Below are positions 34,110 to 42,586 of a stretch of 64,000 nucleotides of DNA, in pieces. Within the stretch, counting starts at the first letter, position 1. Every line of letters starts with the position of its first letter. The DNA is from Nocardioides sp. GY 10127 (GTDB taxonomy: Bacteria > Actinomycetota > Actinomycetes > Propionibacteriales > Nocardioidaceae): assembly GCF_004919085.1 (NCBI RefSeq), contig NZ_STGL01000009.1:1-64000 (forward strand), written 5' to 3'. The notes below the pieces were generated by a model that searched no databases, had not been told where the DNA came from, and worked only from the letters and a program-made list of their open reading frames with translations. The position numbers were made by a program, and so were the translations under genes.

Positions 34110-34243
34110 CGTGTTCCTCTCGTCGACACGGCCCGAGTCGCCGCGTGCTCGCAGGACGCTAGGTCGTCAATCGGGGCTTGTCATGGGAATGCGGAAGTCG
34201 GAAATTGCTCTCAGGTCGGGGACGCCGCGGTCGACCGCATGCG

Positions 34244-34577
34244 GCCCGCCGGCGCCGGACGTCATACGAACCGGCCGTGGATCAGTGCGGTGCGTATGAC
34301 GTCCCGAGTGGCGACTGCGGGACGTCATGCGAAGTGGCCCTGAGACGGCTCAGCTGTATGACGTCCGGGGCCGGCTGAGGAGCGGTGGCTGAGCAACCGG
34401 TTCGCCGCATCAGGTTGCTGGCGCACCGCCCCTCGGTGTCCTGCTGAGGAGCGGTGGCTGAGCAACCGACCCGCCGCCGCATCAGGTTGCTGGCGCACCG
34501 CCGGTCGCCGAAGACCCGATCAGCGGTGGCTCAGCAACCAACCGGCAGCCACACCACGTTGCTCACGCACCGCCCCC
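34244..34577. repeat. Second mixed repeat cluster upstream of the Ltp-domain gene
   Basis: 34244-34399 is the second copy of the 156-bp block (first at 32863-33018). It is followed by alternating family-B half-sites, such as GCGGTGGCTGAGCAACC and GGTTGCTGGCGCACCGC, to about 34574. The copies are in the same orientation, and the Ltp-domain gene lies between them. Confidence 0.85.
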
Positions 34578-34613
34578 CGCAGCCGCCGAGCACCAGGTCA
34601 CTACGCTGCCCGG

Positions 34614-35558
34614 GTGCCCCGCTCCCCGCTCCCGCCCCGGCACGGTCTGCAGGCGGCGTGGGTGGTGACGCCGCACGCCAACCCCGAGCGTCCGGCGCCG
34701 TGGCGGACGATCGGGGAGTGGCTGCGCGACGCCGTGGACGACCGCGTCGACGTCGAGGCGATGCTCGCGGCCGGACGCTTCGTGGGCTCGGACGGCGAGC
34801 CGGTCGACGAGCAGCAGCGGTACCGGCCCCAGGTGTTCGTGTGGTTCCACCGTGAGCTGCGCGAGGAGCCGGTGGTCCCGGGCGAGCTCGTGGTGGTGCA
34901 CCGTGACGAGCGGATCGTGGTGCTCGACAAGCCGCCGTTCCTCTCCACCGTCCCGCGCGGCAACCACGTCGTGCAGAGCCTCGTGGTGCGGGCCCGGGAG
35001 GAGCTCGGGCTGCCCGACCTCACGACCATGCACCGCCTCGACCGGGTGACCTCCGGGCTCGTGCTCTGCACGGTCGGCAAGGGGTGGCGCGCCGAGTACC
35101 AGTCGATGTTCGCCGCGGGCACGGTCCGCAAGACCTACCGGGCCCTGGCGCCGTACCTCCCCGGCCTCGAGGAGCCGCTGACGGTGCGCAACCACATCGC
35201 CGCCATCCCGCGGACGGGTCGGGCGCACGTCGTCCCGGACGCCCCCGTCAACGCCGAGACGCTCGTCGAGCTGGAGGAGCGGCGGGGCGACCTCGCCGTC
35301 TACCGCCTCTCCCCGCGCACGGGCCGCACCCACCAGCTCCGGCTGCACCTGCGCGACCTCGGCGCCCCGATCGTGGACGACCCGCTCTACCCGGTCGACC
35401 TCCACGTCGACATCGACGACTTCTCCCGGCCGCTCCAGCTCCTGGCCAGCGAGCTCGCCTTCACCGACCCCGTCGACGGCACGGCCCGCCACCTCGTCAG
35501 CCCCCGCAGCCTCCCGCTCACCAGCCGGGCGGGCGAGGAGCGCGGGGAGCGCGGGTAG
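34614..35558 (+). CDS. RluA family pseudouridine synthase
   Basis: 314 residues. The catalytic motif MHRLDRVTSGLVL contains the nucleophilic Asp143. LSPRTGRTHQLRLHLRDLGAPI is the second family signature. It isomerises a specific uridine in rRNA or tRNA; the position cannot be told. An N-terminal domain (GEWLRDAV...) precedes the catalytic region, as in actinobacterial homologues. The GTG at 34614 follows directly after the repeat cluster, so its promoter must lie within or beside the repeats. Confidence 0.9.
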   Translation: MPRSPLPPRHGLQAAWVVTPHANPERPAPWRTIGEWLRDAVDDRVDVEAMLAAGRFVGSDGEPVDEQQRYRPQVFVWFHRELREEPVVPGELVVVHRDERIVVLDKPPFLSTVPRGNHVVQSLVVRAREELGLPDLTTMHRLDRVTSGLVLCTVGKGWRAEYQSMFAAGTVRKTYRALAPYLPGLEEPLTVRNHIAAIPRTGRAHVVPDAPVNAETLVELEERRGDLAVYRLSPRTGRTHQLRLHLRDLGAPIVDDPLYPVDLHVDIDDFSRPLQLLASELAFTDPVDGTARHLVSPRSLPLTSRAGEERGERG

Positions 35559-35582
35559 CAGGGGAGGAGCAGGACGCCGGGC

Positions 35583-35861
35583 TCAGTGCTCCCGCAGCGC
35601 CTCGATGAGCTCGTCCTTGGTCATGCTCGAGCGGCCCGCGACGTCCAGCTCCCGCGCCCGTCCGCGCAGCTCCTCGACCGTCCACTCCTCGTAGGCGGGG
35701 GAGGAGCCTCCGCGCCCGCCCACCTCCGAGCGGGACGACGCGGCCGCCGCGTTCGCGATCCGGGCCGACTTCTCCTTGCTGTTGCCCTCCTCGCGCAGCC
35801 GCTCGTAGAGCTCGGGGTCCTTCACGCTCGGGCCGGGGTCGTTGCTGGTGCGGGTCGCCAT
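35583..35861 (-). CDS. DUF7218-like protein with Rho N-terminal/SAP-like domain
   Basis: 92 residues. The N-terminal part MATRTSNDPGPSVKDPELYERLREEGNSKEKSARIANAAA matches a small conserved actinobacterial domain. The C-terminal part (WTVEELRGRARELDVAGRSSMTKDELIEALREH) is a SAP/Rho-N-like helix-extended-helix that usually binds nucleic acid. The ATG at 35861 has GAGAGG about seven bases upstream on the minus strand. It is convergent with the pseudouridine synthase gene. A chromatin or RNA-binding role is inferred. Confidence 0.8.
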   Translation of the reverse strand: MATRTSNDPGPSVKDPELYERLREEGNSKEKSARIANAAAASSRSEVGGRGGSSPAYEEWTVEELRGRARELDVAGRSSMTKDELIEALREH

Positions 35862-35976
35862 GAGGGGTCCTCTCGAGAAGGGGGACGTCTCGGGTGGACG
35901 TCGCAGCCACCCGTTTCCCCGCGCCCGGCGGCGCCAGACCACCCGGCAGGGTGCCCGTCCTGGGCCTGCCCTGGGC

Positions 35977-36189
35977 TCAGGCCCGGCGCACCACCCAGGG
36001 CTGCTTGCCCTTCGCCGTCACGACCTCGAACCGGTCGTCGCCGGCGGTGAGGACGGCGCGCAGCACCGGCAGCGGCTGGCCCATGGCCTCGGCGAGGCGG
36101 GCGTCGGTGAGGCCGTCGTCCGCCCCGCCCTCGGGGCCCGGGGTCAGCAGGCGGTCGACGGCGGCCCAGACGGCGTCGGCGAAGTCCAT
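35977..36189 (-). CDS. Small protein of unknown function
   Basis: 70 residues, mostly helical (MDFADAVWAAVDRLL..., LTDARLAEAMGQPLPVLRAVL) ending in a basic beta-like strand (GKQPWVVRRA), resembling a short winged-helix-like fold. It begins nine bases after the histidine kinase stop on the same strand, so it may be the last gene of the ABC/two-component operon. No family was assigned. Confidence 0.6.
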   Translation of the reverse strand: MDFADAVWAAVDRLLTPGPEGGADDGLTDARLAEAMGQPLPVLRAVLTAGDDRFEVVTAKGKQPWVVRRA

Positions 36190-36198
36190 GACCCGACC

Positions 36199-37767
36199 CT
36201 AGGCGGTCGGGCCGGCGGTGGCGCCGGGCCCGCTGCCGGTGCCGGGCGGCGGGCCGGTCACGAGGGGTAGCACGACCGTCACCGTGAAGGCGTCGGTGTG
36301 CGCGCACGGCGGGGCACCGGCCGACCCGGGGCCCTCGACCCGGTGCTCTCCGCGCTGGCACAGCCGCAGCTCGCCGCCCGGCGGCAGCAGGCCCGCCACC
36401 AGCGAGAGGCCGAGCCCGGAGCCGGCGCGGCCGCGCGCCTCGTCCCCCCGCACGAAGCGCTCGGTGGCCGTGGCGAGGAGGGCCGGCGGCATGCCGGGCC
36501 CGGCGTCGGCGACCGCGAGCACGTAGTGGCCGGCGTCGGTGCGGCTCGTGACGGTGACGGGCGCGGCGCCGTGCGCGCGGGCGTTGTCGAGGAGGTTGAC
36601 CAGGGTCCGGCTCAGCGAGGACGGCGGCGGCGAGACCCGGGCGCCCGGGGCGCCCAGGTCGGTGCGCAGGTCGTCGCCCGGCACGAGCGCCGCGTAGTCC
36701 CGCAGGACGGCGCGGGCGGTCGCGTCCGCGTCGGTGCCGCTGCCCAGGGACTCGGGCGCGGCGCCCGCGAGCAGCACGGAAGCGAGCTCGGCCAGGGCGT
36801 CGACGTCCACCTCGAGCTCGCGCAGCGCCGCCCGTAGCTCCTCGGTCGAGCGCTCGCGGCGCAGCGTGAGCTGGATGCGGGTGCGCAGCAGCGTGAGGGG
36901 GGTGCGCAGCTCGTGGCCGGCGTCCCGGACGAACCGCTGCTCGCGCTCCAGCGCCACGGCCAGCACGTCGAGCAGGTGGTTGAACGTGGCGCCGAGGCGG
37001 GTGATCTCGTCGTCGCGGTCGGGCGGGACGTCGAGGCGCAGGGCGAGCCCGCCCTTGGCGCCGTCGGCGATCTGGAGCGCCCGGGTGCGGTACCGCTCGA
37101 CCGGCCGCAGGGCCGCCCGGGCGAGCAGGTCGCCCACGAACCCCGAGACGACCAGCGCGCCGAGGCTGGTCAGGGACAGCTGGAGCACGAGCTCGCGCAG
37201 GGCCTCGTCGCGGTGGGCCCGGTCGACGGCGACGAGCAGCCACGCGGGCCGGCCCGTCCCGCTCGTGCCCAGCGCCACGGCCCGCACACGCACCGCGCCG
37301 GCGTCCGCGGGCAGCAGGGAGCCGACGTCCTCGGTGACGGTGTCGCCGGCCGCGTGATCGGTCGGCAGCTCCGTGACGGGGAGCAGCGGGACCTCGCCCG
37401 GCGTGGAGGAGTCGAGCACCTGCCCGTCCGCGTCGAGCACCTGCCAGGCGGCGACCGGCGTGCCGGTGAGCGGTGCGCTCACCTCGCCGTCCTCCCCGAC
37501 CCGGGTGGCGAGGGTGGACGCGGCGGTGGAGAGGTCGTCGTCGAGGCCGCGGTCCAGCGCGTACTCCACCCGCCAGTAGACGAACCCGCCGGCGCTGGTG
37601 AGGAGCACCAGCATCACCAGCACGAACCCGGCGACCAGGCGCCGCCGCAGCGGCAGTCGGGAGACCCGGCGCCGGAGGCGGGTGCGTCGGGAGACGGGGG
37701 CGGGAGACGGGGCGGGAGACGGGGCGGGAGACGGGGCGGGCTCGGGGGCGGGCTTGGCGGGCGTCAC
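36199..37767 (-). CDS. Two-component sensor histidine kinase
   Basis: 522 residues. A Pro/Ala/Ser-rich tail is followed by two membrane helices (about residues 44-64 and 190-210), an extracytoplasmic sensor loop and a HAMP-like linker. Then come the phosphoacceptor motif GHELRTPLT (His285) and an ATPase domain with N-box LLDNARAHG and G-boxes ADAGPGMP and GSGLGLSLV. It starts five bases after its partner response regulator. As the last large gene of an operon with an ABC exporter, it probably senses envelope stress or a toxic compound the exporter handles. Confidence 0.94.
   Translation of the reverse strand: MTPAKPAPEPAPSPAPSPAPSPAPVSRRTRLRRRVSRLPLRRRLVAGFVLVMLVLLTSAGGFVYWRVEYALDRGLDDDLSTAASTLATRVGEDGEVSAPLTGTPVAAWQVLDADGQVLDSSTPGEVPLLPVTELPTDHAAGDTVTEDVGSLLPADAGAVRVRAVALGTSGTGRPAWLLVAVDRAHRDEALRELVLQLSLTSLGALVVSGFVGDLLARAALRPVERYRTRALQIADGAKGGLALRLDVPPDRDDEITRLGATFNHLLDVLAVALEREQRFVRDAGHELRTPLTLLRTRIQLTLRRERSTEELRAALRELEVDVDALAELASVLLAGAAPESLGSGTDADATARAVLRDYAALVPGDDLRTDLGAPGARVSPPPSSLSRTLVNLLDNARAHGAAPVTVTSRTDAGHYVLAVADAGPGMPPALLATATERFVRGDEARGRAGSGLGLSLVAGLLPPGGELRLCQRGEHRVEGPGSAGAPPCAHTDAFTVTVVLPLVTGPPPGTGSGPGATAGPTA
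37688..37736. repeat. 12-bp tandem repeat in the kinase N-terminus
   Basis: Four copies of CGGGAGACGGGG (one separated by an extra base) encode a Pro-Ala-Pro-Ser series in the kinase tail. Copy number could vary in length by slippage; most changes would be in frame except across the odd-sized junction. Confidence 0.7.
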
Positions 37768-37771
37768 GGGC

Positions 37772-38479
37772 TCAGCCGCCCGACCCGGCGTCCACCCGGA
37801 ACCCGACGCCGCGGACGGTCGTGACGGTGGCGGTGCCGAACGGGCGGTCGACCTTCGCGCGCAGCCCCGCGACGTGGACGTCGATGGCGTTGCTGCGCAG
37901 GTCGGTGCCCGGGTCCCACAGCGCGGCCAGGACCTGGTCGCGGGTGACCACCGCGCCCTGCGCGCGGAGGAGGAGGTGGAGGAGGTCGAACTCGCGGGCG
38001 GTGAGCTCGACCGGCGCGCCGTCGCGGGTGACGACGCGGGCGGCCGGGTCCAGGGCCAGGCCGCCGCAGGCGAGCACGTCGGCGGCGACCGGGGTGGCCC
38101 CGCGCCGGTGCAGGGCGCGGAGCCGGGCCAGCAGCTCCTCGAGGTCGAACGGCTTGGTGAGGTAGTCGTCGGCGCCGGCGTCCAGGCCCTGCACGCGGTC
38201 CGGCACCTGGTCGCGCGCGGTGAGCACCATCGCGGGGGTGGTCACGCCGTCGGCCCGCAGGGCGCGGACGACGTCCACGCCGCTGCGGCCCGGCAGCATC
38301 CAGTCCAGCAGCAGGACGTCGTGGGCGCCCGGCTCGCTGGCCTCCGCCCAGGCGGCGCCCCCGTCGCCGACGAGGGTGACCTCCCAGCCCGCCTCGCTCA
38401 GGGCCTGCTCGAGCACGAGCCCCAGCCGCGGGTCGTCCTCGGCGAGGAGCACCCGCGGGGCGGGCTGGTCGGGGGGCAC
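37772..38479 (-). CDS. OmpR family response regulator
   Basis: 235 residues. The receiver domain has LLAEDD, phosphoacceptor Asp59 in LLLDWMLPG, and Lys in DDYLTKPFD. The C-terminal winged helix (LTAREFDLLHLLL..., SNAIDVHVAGLRAKVD) binds DNA. The GTG at 38479 is preferred because earlier in-frame starts add a low-complexity tail. It lies between a secreted protein gene and its kinase. Direct repeats upstream of the ABC ATPase gene (41172-41189) are candidate binding sites. Confidence 0.94.
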   Translation of the reverse strand: MPPDQPAPRVLLAEDDPRLGLVLEQALSEAGWEVTLVGDGGAAWAEASEPGAHDVLLLDWMLPGRSGVDVVRALRADGVTTPAMVLTARDQVPDRVQGLDAGADDYLTKPFDLEELLARLRALHRRGATPVAADVLACGGLALDPAARVVTRDGAPVELTAREFDLLHLLLRAQGAVVTRDQVLAALWDPGTDLRSNAIDVHVAGLRAKVDRPFGTATVTTVRGVGFRVDAGSGG

Positions 38480-38549
38480 GGCCTCAGCGTAGGCGTGCTC
38501 CCCGACCCCCTCCCCGGGACCCGCGCCGGAGCCGGGGGCGAGGCGTGCG

Positions 38550-39368
38550 TCAGCCGGTCGCACCCTGCACCGCCAGCGTGGCCGGGCTGCTCGACCCCAC
38601 CCCGGTGGTGGTCGAGAGGGTGACGACGACCTGGCTGTCGCCCGCGCGCAGCCGGCCGGGCAGCGTCACGGTCTTCACCTGCTCCTCGGCGAGGTCGAAC
38701 GGCACGCTCCCCAGGCTGCGCCCGGTGCTGCCGTCGGCGGTGGCCACGGTGGCGGTGAGGGTGCCGGCGCAGCCGTCGCTGCCGGTGCCGCAGCCGAGCT
38801 GGACCTGGGGGTGCCCCGAGGCGTCCACCTGGGCCGTGGTGCTGGTGAGGGAGAGCAGCGAGGGGAAGGTGTGGCCGGTGGGCGTGTTCGAGGTGTCGGG
38901 GTCGAAGCACCCGTCGAACTCGTAGGCCGGGTTGGTGACGGTCTTGCCCGAGGCGTCCGTCATCGTCGCGTAGCCGACGAGCTTGGACGGGCTGGAGGCG
39001 GTGAAGCAGTCGTTGCTGCGCACGGTGAGCTCGAACTTGCCGTAGCCCTCCGTGGGCATGGGGACCTCGGGGTCCTGCCAGCTCATGAGGCAGACCCAGT
39101 CCGAGCCCGGGCCGGTGTCGGCCACGCTCGGGCCGCCGCGGTCGCACATGGCGACCGGGTCGAGGTCGGCGACGGTGAGCCCGGTGCGTCCGGCCAGGCG
39201 TTGCTCCTGCACGTAGACGTGCGCGAAGACGGCCGGGAGCGCGCGCTCGAGGCGGGCCTTGGTGACGGTGCTGCCGGGGTTGGTGGCGAACGCGAGCCCG
39301 GTGAGCGCCGCGAGGGCGAGGACGAGCGCGAGGGTGGGGACGAGGACGGGGATGAGGACGCGGCGCAT
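38550..39368 (-). CDS. Exported protein of unknown function in the ABC operon
   Basis: 272 residues. A long hydrophobic N-terminal segment (LIPVLVPTLALVLALAALTGLAFA) acts as signal or anchor. The exported part has several Cys (MCDRGG, VCLMSW, DCFTAS, GCFDPD, LGCG, GCAG), suggesting disulfides. No family was recognised. It starts three bases after the permease stop and precedes the response regulator, so it probably works with the transporter, perhaps as a surface sensor or accessory. Confidence 0.78.
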   Translation of the reverse strand: MRRVLIPVLVPTLALVLALAALTGLAFATNPGSTVTKARLERALPAVFAHVYVQEQRLAGRTGLTVADLDPVAMCDRGGPSVADTGPGSDWVCLMSWQDPEVPMPTEGYGKFELTVRSNDCFTASSPSKLVGYATMTDASGKTVTNPAYEFDGCFDPDTSNTPTGHTFPSLLSLTSTTAQVDASGHPQVQLGCGTGSDGCAGTLTATVATADGSTGRSLGSVPFDLAEEQVKTVTLPGRLRAGDSQVVVTLSTTTGVGSSSPATLAVQGATG

Positions 39369-39371
39369 GGG

Positions 39372-40178
39372 TCAGCCTCCGGTGATGTCGCGACGGTGCA
39401 GGATGAACGAGGCGCCGGCCAGGCAGACCGCGGCCCAGGCCGCGCTGACCACGAAGCCCTCGAGGAGCGGCCCGGTGAACCGCGGGTCGGTGAGCAGGCC
39501 GTGCCAGGACTCGAACGCGGTGGTGAGCAGGAACGGCCGGACCGGCTCGAGGGTGCCGACCGAGCCCAGCATCTGCATGGCCAGGGCGAGGACGACGGGC
39601 ACGGCGATCGCCGCGGCCGAGCTCCGGGTCCACACGGACATGAGCAGGGCCAGGCAGGTGAAGCCGAGCAGGGGCGGCAGGACGCTGAGCCACGCCGCGG
39701 CCACGAGCCACAGGGCGTGGCCGGGGGCGATCAGCTGGCCCGTCAGCCCGGTGAGGGCCGGCGCGCCCTCGACGAGCAGCGCGGAGGCGATCGTCGAGGC
39801 CGCGAGCACCACCAGGACCAGCGTGGTGAGGCCGAGGTTGACCAGTACCTTGGCCCAGAAGAGCCGGTTGCGGCTGGTGGAGCGGGTGAGCACCGTCTTC
39901 CAGGTGCCGTGCTGGTCCTCGCTGGCGAAGCTGTCGCCGGCCACCACCGAGGTGAGCAGCGGCAGCACCCACTGGCCGAGGAAGCCGAGGAGCATGAGGG
40001 CCAGGGCGAAGCCGTTGTCCAGGGCGAACCGCCCGAACAGCGTGTCCTTCGGCGGGTTGGCCTGGGCGGACATCACCAGCGCCACCGGGATCGGCCCGAG
40101 CAGGGCGGCGAGGAGGAGGGCGCGGACGCGCCACTGGGCGGCGAGCTTGCGCAGCTCGAAGCGGACCGCGGCGCTCAT
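39372..40178 (-). CDS. ABC-2 type exporter permease
   Basis: 268 residues with about six helices. The loop VVAGDSFASEDQHGTWKTVLTRSTSRNRLFWAK is typical of ABC-2 permeases that follow NatA/BcrA-type ATPases. The ATG at 40178 overlaps the ATPase stop (ATGA). With the ATPase it should form an exporter for a lipid, peptide or antibiotic. Confidence 0.9.
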   Translation of the reverse strand: MSAAVRFELRKLAAQWRVRALLLAALLGPIPVALVMSAQANPPKDTLFGRFALDNGFALALMLLGFLGQWVLPLLTSVVAGDSFASEDQHGTWKTVLTRSTSRNRLFWAKVLVNLGLTTLVLVVLAASTIASALLVEGAPALTGLTGQLIAPGHALWLVAAAWLSVLPPLLGFTCLALLMSVWTRSSAAAIAVPVVLALAMQMLGSVGTLEPVRPFLLTTAFESWHGLLTDPRFTGPLLEGFVVSAAWAAVCLAGASFILHRRDITGG

Positions 40179-41146
40179 GCGGCCGCCCCTCCCGTGGGTG
40201 CCGTCCCTGCGGGGTCGGTGAGCATGAAGAAGAGCTCCTCGAGGGGGGTCTGGGTGGGGGTGAGCTCGAGCAGCCCCACGCCGGCGGCGACGAGGTCGGC
40301 GACCAGCCCGGTGGTGGCGGCGCGCTGCCCGGCGACGCGGAGGGTGTCGCCGTCCCGCCCCACCCGGAGGTCCGGACGGGCGAGGGCGAGCCGCTCGGCG
40401 GCGACGTCGTCGGTGGTGCGCAGCAGGTGGCCCGGCTCGGGGGCCAGGGCGCGCAGGTCGGGCAGGGAGCCGTGGAAGGCCACCGCCCCGCGGGCCATGA
40501 TCGTGACGTTGTCGCAGATCTCCTCGACCTCGTCCATGTGGTGGGAGGAGAGCAGGACGGTGAGCCCGCCGGAGGCCAGGCGCTTCACCAGCGCCCGCAT
40601 GTCCCGGATGCCGCCGGGGTCGAGGCCGTTGGCCGGCTCGTCGAGCACCAGCAGCCGCGGGTCGCGCAGGAGGCTGGCGGCCACGCCGAGCCGCTGCTTC
40701 ATGCCGTAGGAGTAGCCGCCGACCTTGAGGTGGGCGCGGTCGGCCAGGTCGACCGTGCCGAGGACCTCCTCGACCCGGCCTCGGCTCGCGCCGCCGTCCA
40801 GGAGCGCGAGGGCCTCGAGGTTCTGCCGGCCGGTGAGGTAGGGGTAGAAGCGGGGCGCCTCGATGAAGCCCGCGACGCCCTCGAGGACGCCGACGCCCGA
40901 CTCCGCCCACGAGCGGCCGAAGACCCGCACGGTGCCGGAGTCGGGGCGGATGAGGCCGAAGAGCATCCGCAGGAACGTGGTCTTGCCGGCGCCGTTCGGG
41001 CCGAGCATCCCGTACACCTCGCCGGGCTCGACGCGCAGCGAGACGCCGTCGACGGCCCGGACGCTGCCGTAGGTCTTCACGAGGCCGACCGCCTCGACGG
41101 CCGCGGGTGGGCTGCCGTCCGGGCGGGGGCTGGGGGTGGTGGTCAT
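40175..41146 (-). CDS. ABC exporter ATP-binding protein
   Basis: 323 residues. Walker A is GPNGAGKTT, the signature region is YSYGMKQRLGVAASLL, Walker B is LLVLDEPANGLDPGG and the switch His is in LLSSHHMDE. The C-terminal extension of about 80 residues is common in drug-exporter ATPases. First gene of a minus-strand operon running through permease, exported protein, response regulator and kinase. The layout resembles bacitracin/lantibiotic-responsive loci. Confidence 0.94.
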   Translation of the reverse strand: MTTTPSPRPDGSPPAAVEAVGLVKTYGSVRAVDGVSLRVEPGEVYGMLGPNGAGKTTFLRMLFGLIRPDSGTVRVFGRSWAESGVGVLEGVAGFIEAPRFYPYLTGRQNLEALALLDGGASRGRVEEVLGTVDLADRAHLKVGGYSYGMKQRLGVAASLLRDPRLLVLDEPANGLDPGGIRDMRALVKRLASGGLTVLLSSHHMDEVEEICDNVTIMARGAVAFHGSLPDLRALAPEPGHLLRTTDDVAAERLALARPDLRVGRDGDTLRVAGQRAATTGLVADLVAAGVGLLELTPTQTPLEELFFMLTDPAGTAPTGGAAA

Positions 41147-41171
41147 GGCGCGGACGCTAGGGAGCCGAGGA

Positions 41172-41189
41172 TGAAGCGTTCGTGAAGCG
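41172..41189 (-). promoter_or_regulatory. 11-bp-phased direct repeat upstream of the ABC operon
   Basis: On the minus strand CGCTTCA occurs twice, separated by CGAA, with start-to-start spacing of 11 bases; the ATPase ATG follows about 25 bases later. Tandem hexamer-like repeats at 11-base phasing are the usual recognition layout for OmpR/PhoB-type dimers. The operon's own regulator (37772-38479) is the natural candidate. Confidence 0.55.
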
Positions 41190-41203
41190 GGCGGGAAGGA
41201 CGA

Positions 41204-41234
41204 GACCCCCGCGCTCAGGGCGAGCGCGGGGGTC
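41204..41234. terminator. Strong GC hairpin next to the COG4705 gene
   Basis: GACCCCCGCGCTC pairs perfectly with GAGCGCGGGGGTC around a 5-base loop. It follows the 3' end of the minus-strand COG4705 gene (stop at 41274). Confidence 0.75.
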
Positions 41235-41273
41235 GGGTGGGTCCGGCCGCTGGGGGAGGCCGGTGGGAGGGGG

Positions 41274-42167
41274 TCAGGCGGCGGCCGGCTCCGGGGCGGA
41301 GGCGGCCAGGGCGGCGGTCGCGCGGCGCTCCTTGACGGTCAGCCAGACGATGCCGCTCACCAGGACGGCGAGGAGCACGGCCGAGGCGCCGTAGGTGCCG
41401 AGGCCCAGCCCACCCTTGACGGTGGGCTTGGTGAAGAAGTCGCCGACGGTCGCGCCCAGCGGGCGGGTCAGGACGAACGCAGCCCAGAACAGCGCGACGT
41501 TGGAGACGCGGGGGACGAACTTGAGGGCGGCGATGACGGCGAGCAGCGAGGCGATGAGCAGCGCACCGCCCGCGTAGCCCAGCCCGGAGGAGTCGGAGAG
41601 GAAGTCACCCATGGAGGTGCCGAGCGTGTTGGAGATGAGGATCGCGGTCCAGAACAGCAGCTCGGCGCGGAACGAGGTGATCTTCTTGAGGGAGAACGGG
41701 TGGCCGGTGGCCCGCCAGACGGCGAAGGTGGCCAGGAGCATCGCGCTCAGGATGGCGGCGCCGACGGGGTAGCCGAGGCCCAGGCCCTGCGGACCCCAAC
41801 CCAGCGAGGTGCCGCTGGACAGGTACTGCGCGGACGCGTCGCGGTTCATGAAGTCGCTGATCGTCGTGCCGGCCATGCTGGTGGTGAGGATGACCGCCCA
41901 GTACAGGGCCGGCTGGTACGACTTCGAGCGCATCTGAGCGACGAGGCTGACGAGGAAGACGAGGAACAGGGCGATCGTCGTCAGGAAGTAGCCGAGCTGC
42001 AGCGTCTGGGCGAACATGTCGCCCCCGGTCTCGCCGAGCGTCGTCGCGGCGATCTTGAGGACCCAGAATAGCAGGGTGACGTGCGGCAGCTTGGAGGTGG
42101 CGGCCTGCCCGATCTCCTCGAGGTCGAGGTCGGGCGAGGACGGCAGCGGGGGAAGGGAGTGGCTCAT
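41274..42167 (-). CDS. COG4705 family membrane protein
   Basis: 297 residues with roughly eight helices arranged as an internal duplication. Each repeat has a conserved motif: KIAATTLGETGGD, TSMAGTTISD, SNTLGTSMGDF, TRPLGATVGDF. The GD/SD-ending motifs within helices suggest an ion- or substrate-translocating path, but the family function is not known to me. The ATG at 42167 was chosen; an upstream GTG at 42197 lies inside the TCAGG box. It is divergent from a paralogue across a repeat array. Confidence 0.85.
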   Translation of the reverse strand: MSHSLPPLPSSPDLDLEEIGQAATSKLPHVTLLFWVLKIAATTLGETGGDMFAQTLQLGYFLTTIALFLVFLVSLVAQMRSKSYQPALYWAVILTTSMAGTTISDFMNRDASAQYLSSGTSLGWGPQGLGLGYPVGAAILSAMLLATFAVWRATGHPFSLKKITSFRAELLFWTAILISNTLGTSMGDFLSDSSGLGYAGGALLIASLLAVIAALKFVPRVSNVALFWAAFVLTRPLGATVGDFFTKPTVKGGLGLGTYGASAVLLAVLVSGIVWLTVKERRATAALAASAPEPAAA

Positions 42168-42191
42168 GCCGAGGAGGGTGAGGCCCGCTCT

Positions 42192-42206
42192 CTGCACGGA
42201 ACCTGA
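42192..42206 (-). promoter_or_regulatory. TCAGG-type box upstream of the COG4705 gene (minus)
   Basis: On the minus strand the box reads TCAGGTTCCGTGCAG and ends 24 bases before the ATG at 42167. It matches boxes upstream of four other transcription units in this window. Confidence 0.6.
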
Positions 42207-42250
42207 TCACGTGTTCACCGGTTTCCGGGGGCCTCTCCCCGGGTCCTGGG

Positions 42251-42525
42251 GCGGTGTGTGGGCAACGGTTGTGCGGGGTGGGCGGGTTGCTGGCGCACCG
42301 CTGGTCGGCGTGGCTGGGGGTGGGGCGGTGTGTGGGCAACCGGTGAGCCCGGTGGCCACGTTGCTGGGGCACCGCTGGCCTGCGGGCCTGGGGTGGGCGG
42401 TGTTTGGGCAACCGATGAGCCCGGTGGCCAGGTTGCTGGGGCACCGCTGGTTGCGAGGCTGGGGGTGGGGCGGTGTGTGAGCAACCGATGACCGGGGCTG
42501 CCAGGTTGCTGGCGCACCGCCGGTC
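42251..42525. repeat. Tandem array of family-B palindromic units, about 73-bp period
   Basis: Four units start with GCGGTGTGTGGGCAACC-like half-sites at 42251, 42325, 42397 and 42470. Each is followed by a GGTTGCTGGGGCACCGCTGG-like partner about 35 bases later. The units differ at scattered positions. The array occupies the gap between two divergently transcribed COG4705 paralogues. It has no spacers or coding potential. Confidence 0.85.
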
Positions 42526-42548
42526 GGCCGGGCGGCCGAGCGAGATGG

Positions 42549-42563
42549 TCAGGTTCGATGCAG
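42549..42563 (+). promoter_or_regulatory. TCAGG-type box upstream of the second COG4705 gene
   Basis: TCAGGTTCGATGCAG lies 23 bases before the ATG at 42587, the same spacing as the boxes before 42167, 50011 and 50167. Confidence 0.6.
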
Positions 42564-42586
42564 CCGGGGGACCGCACCCTCCTGCC

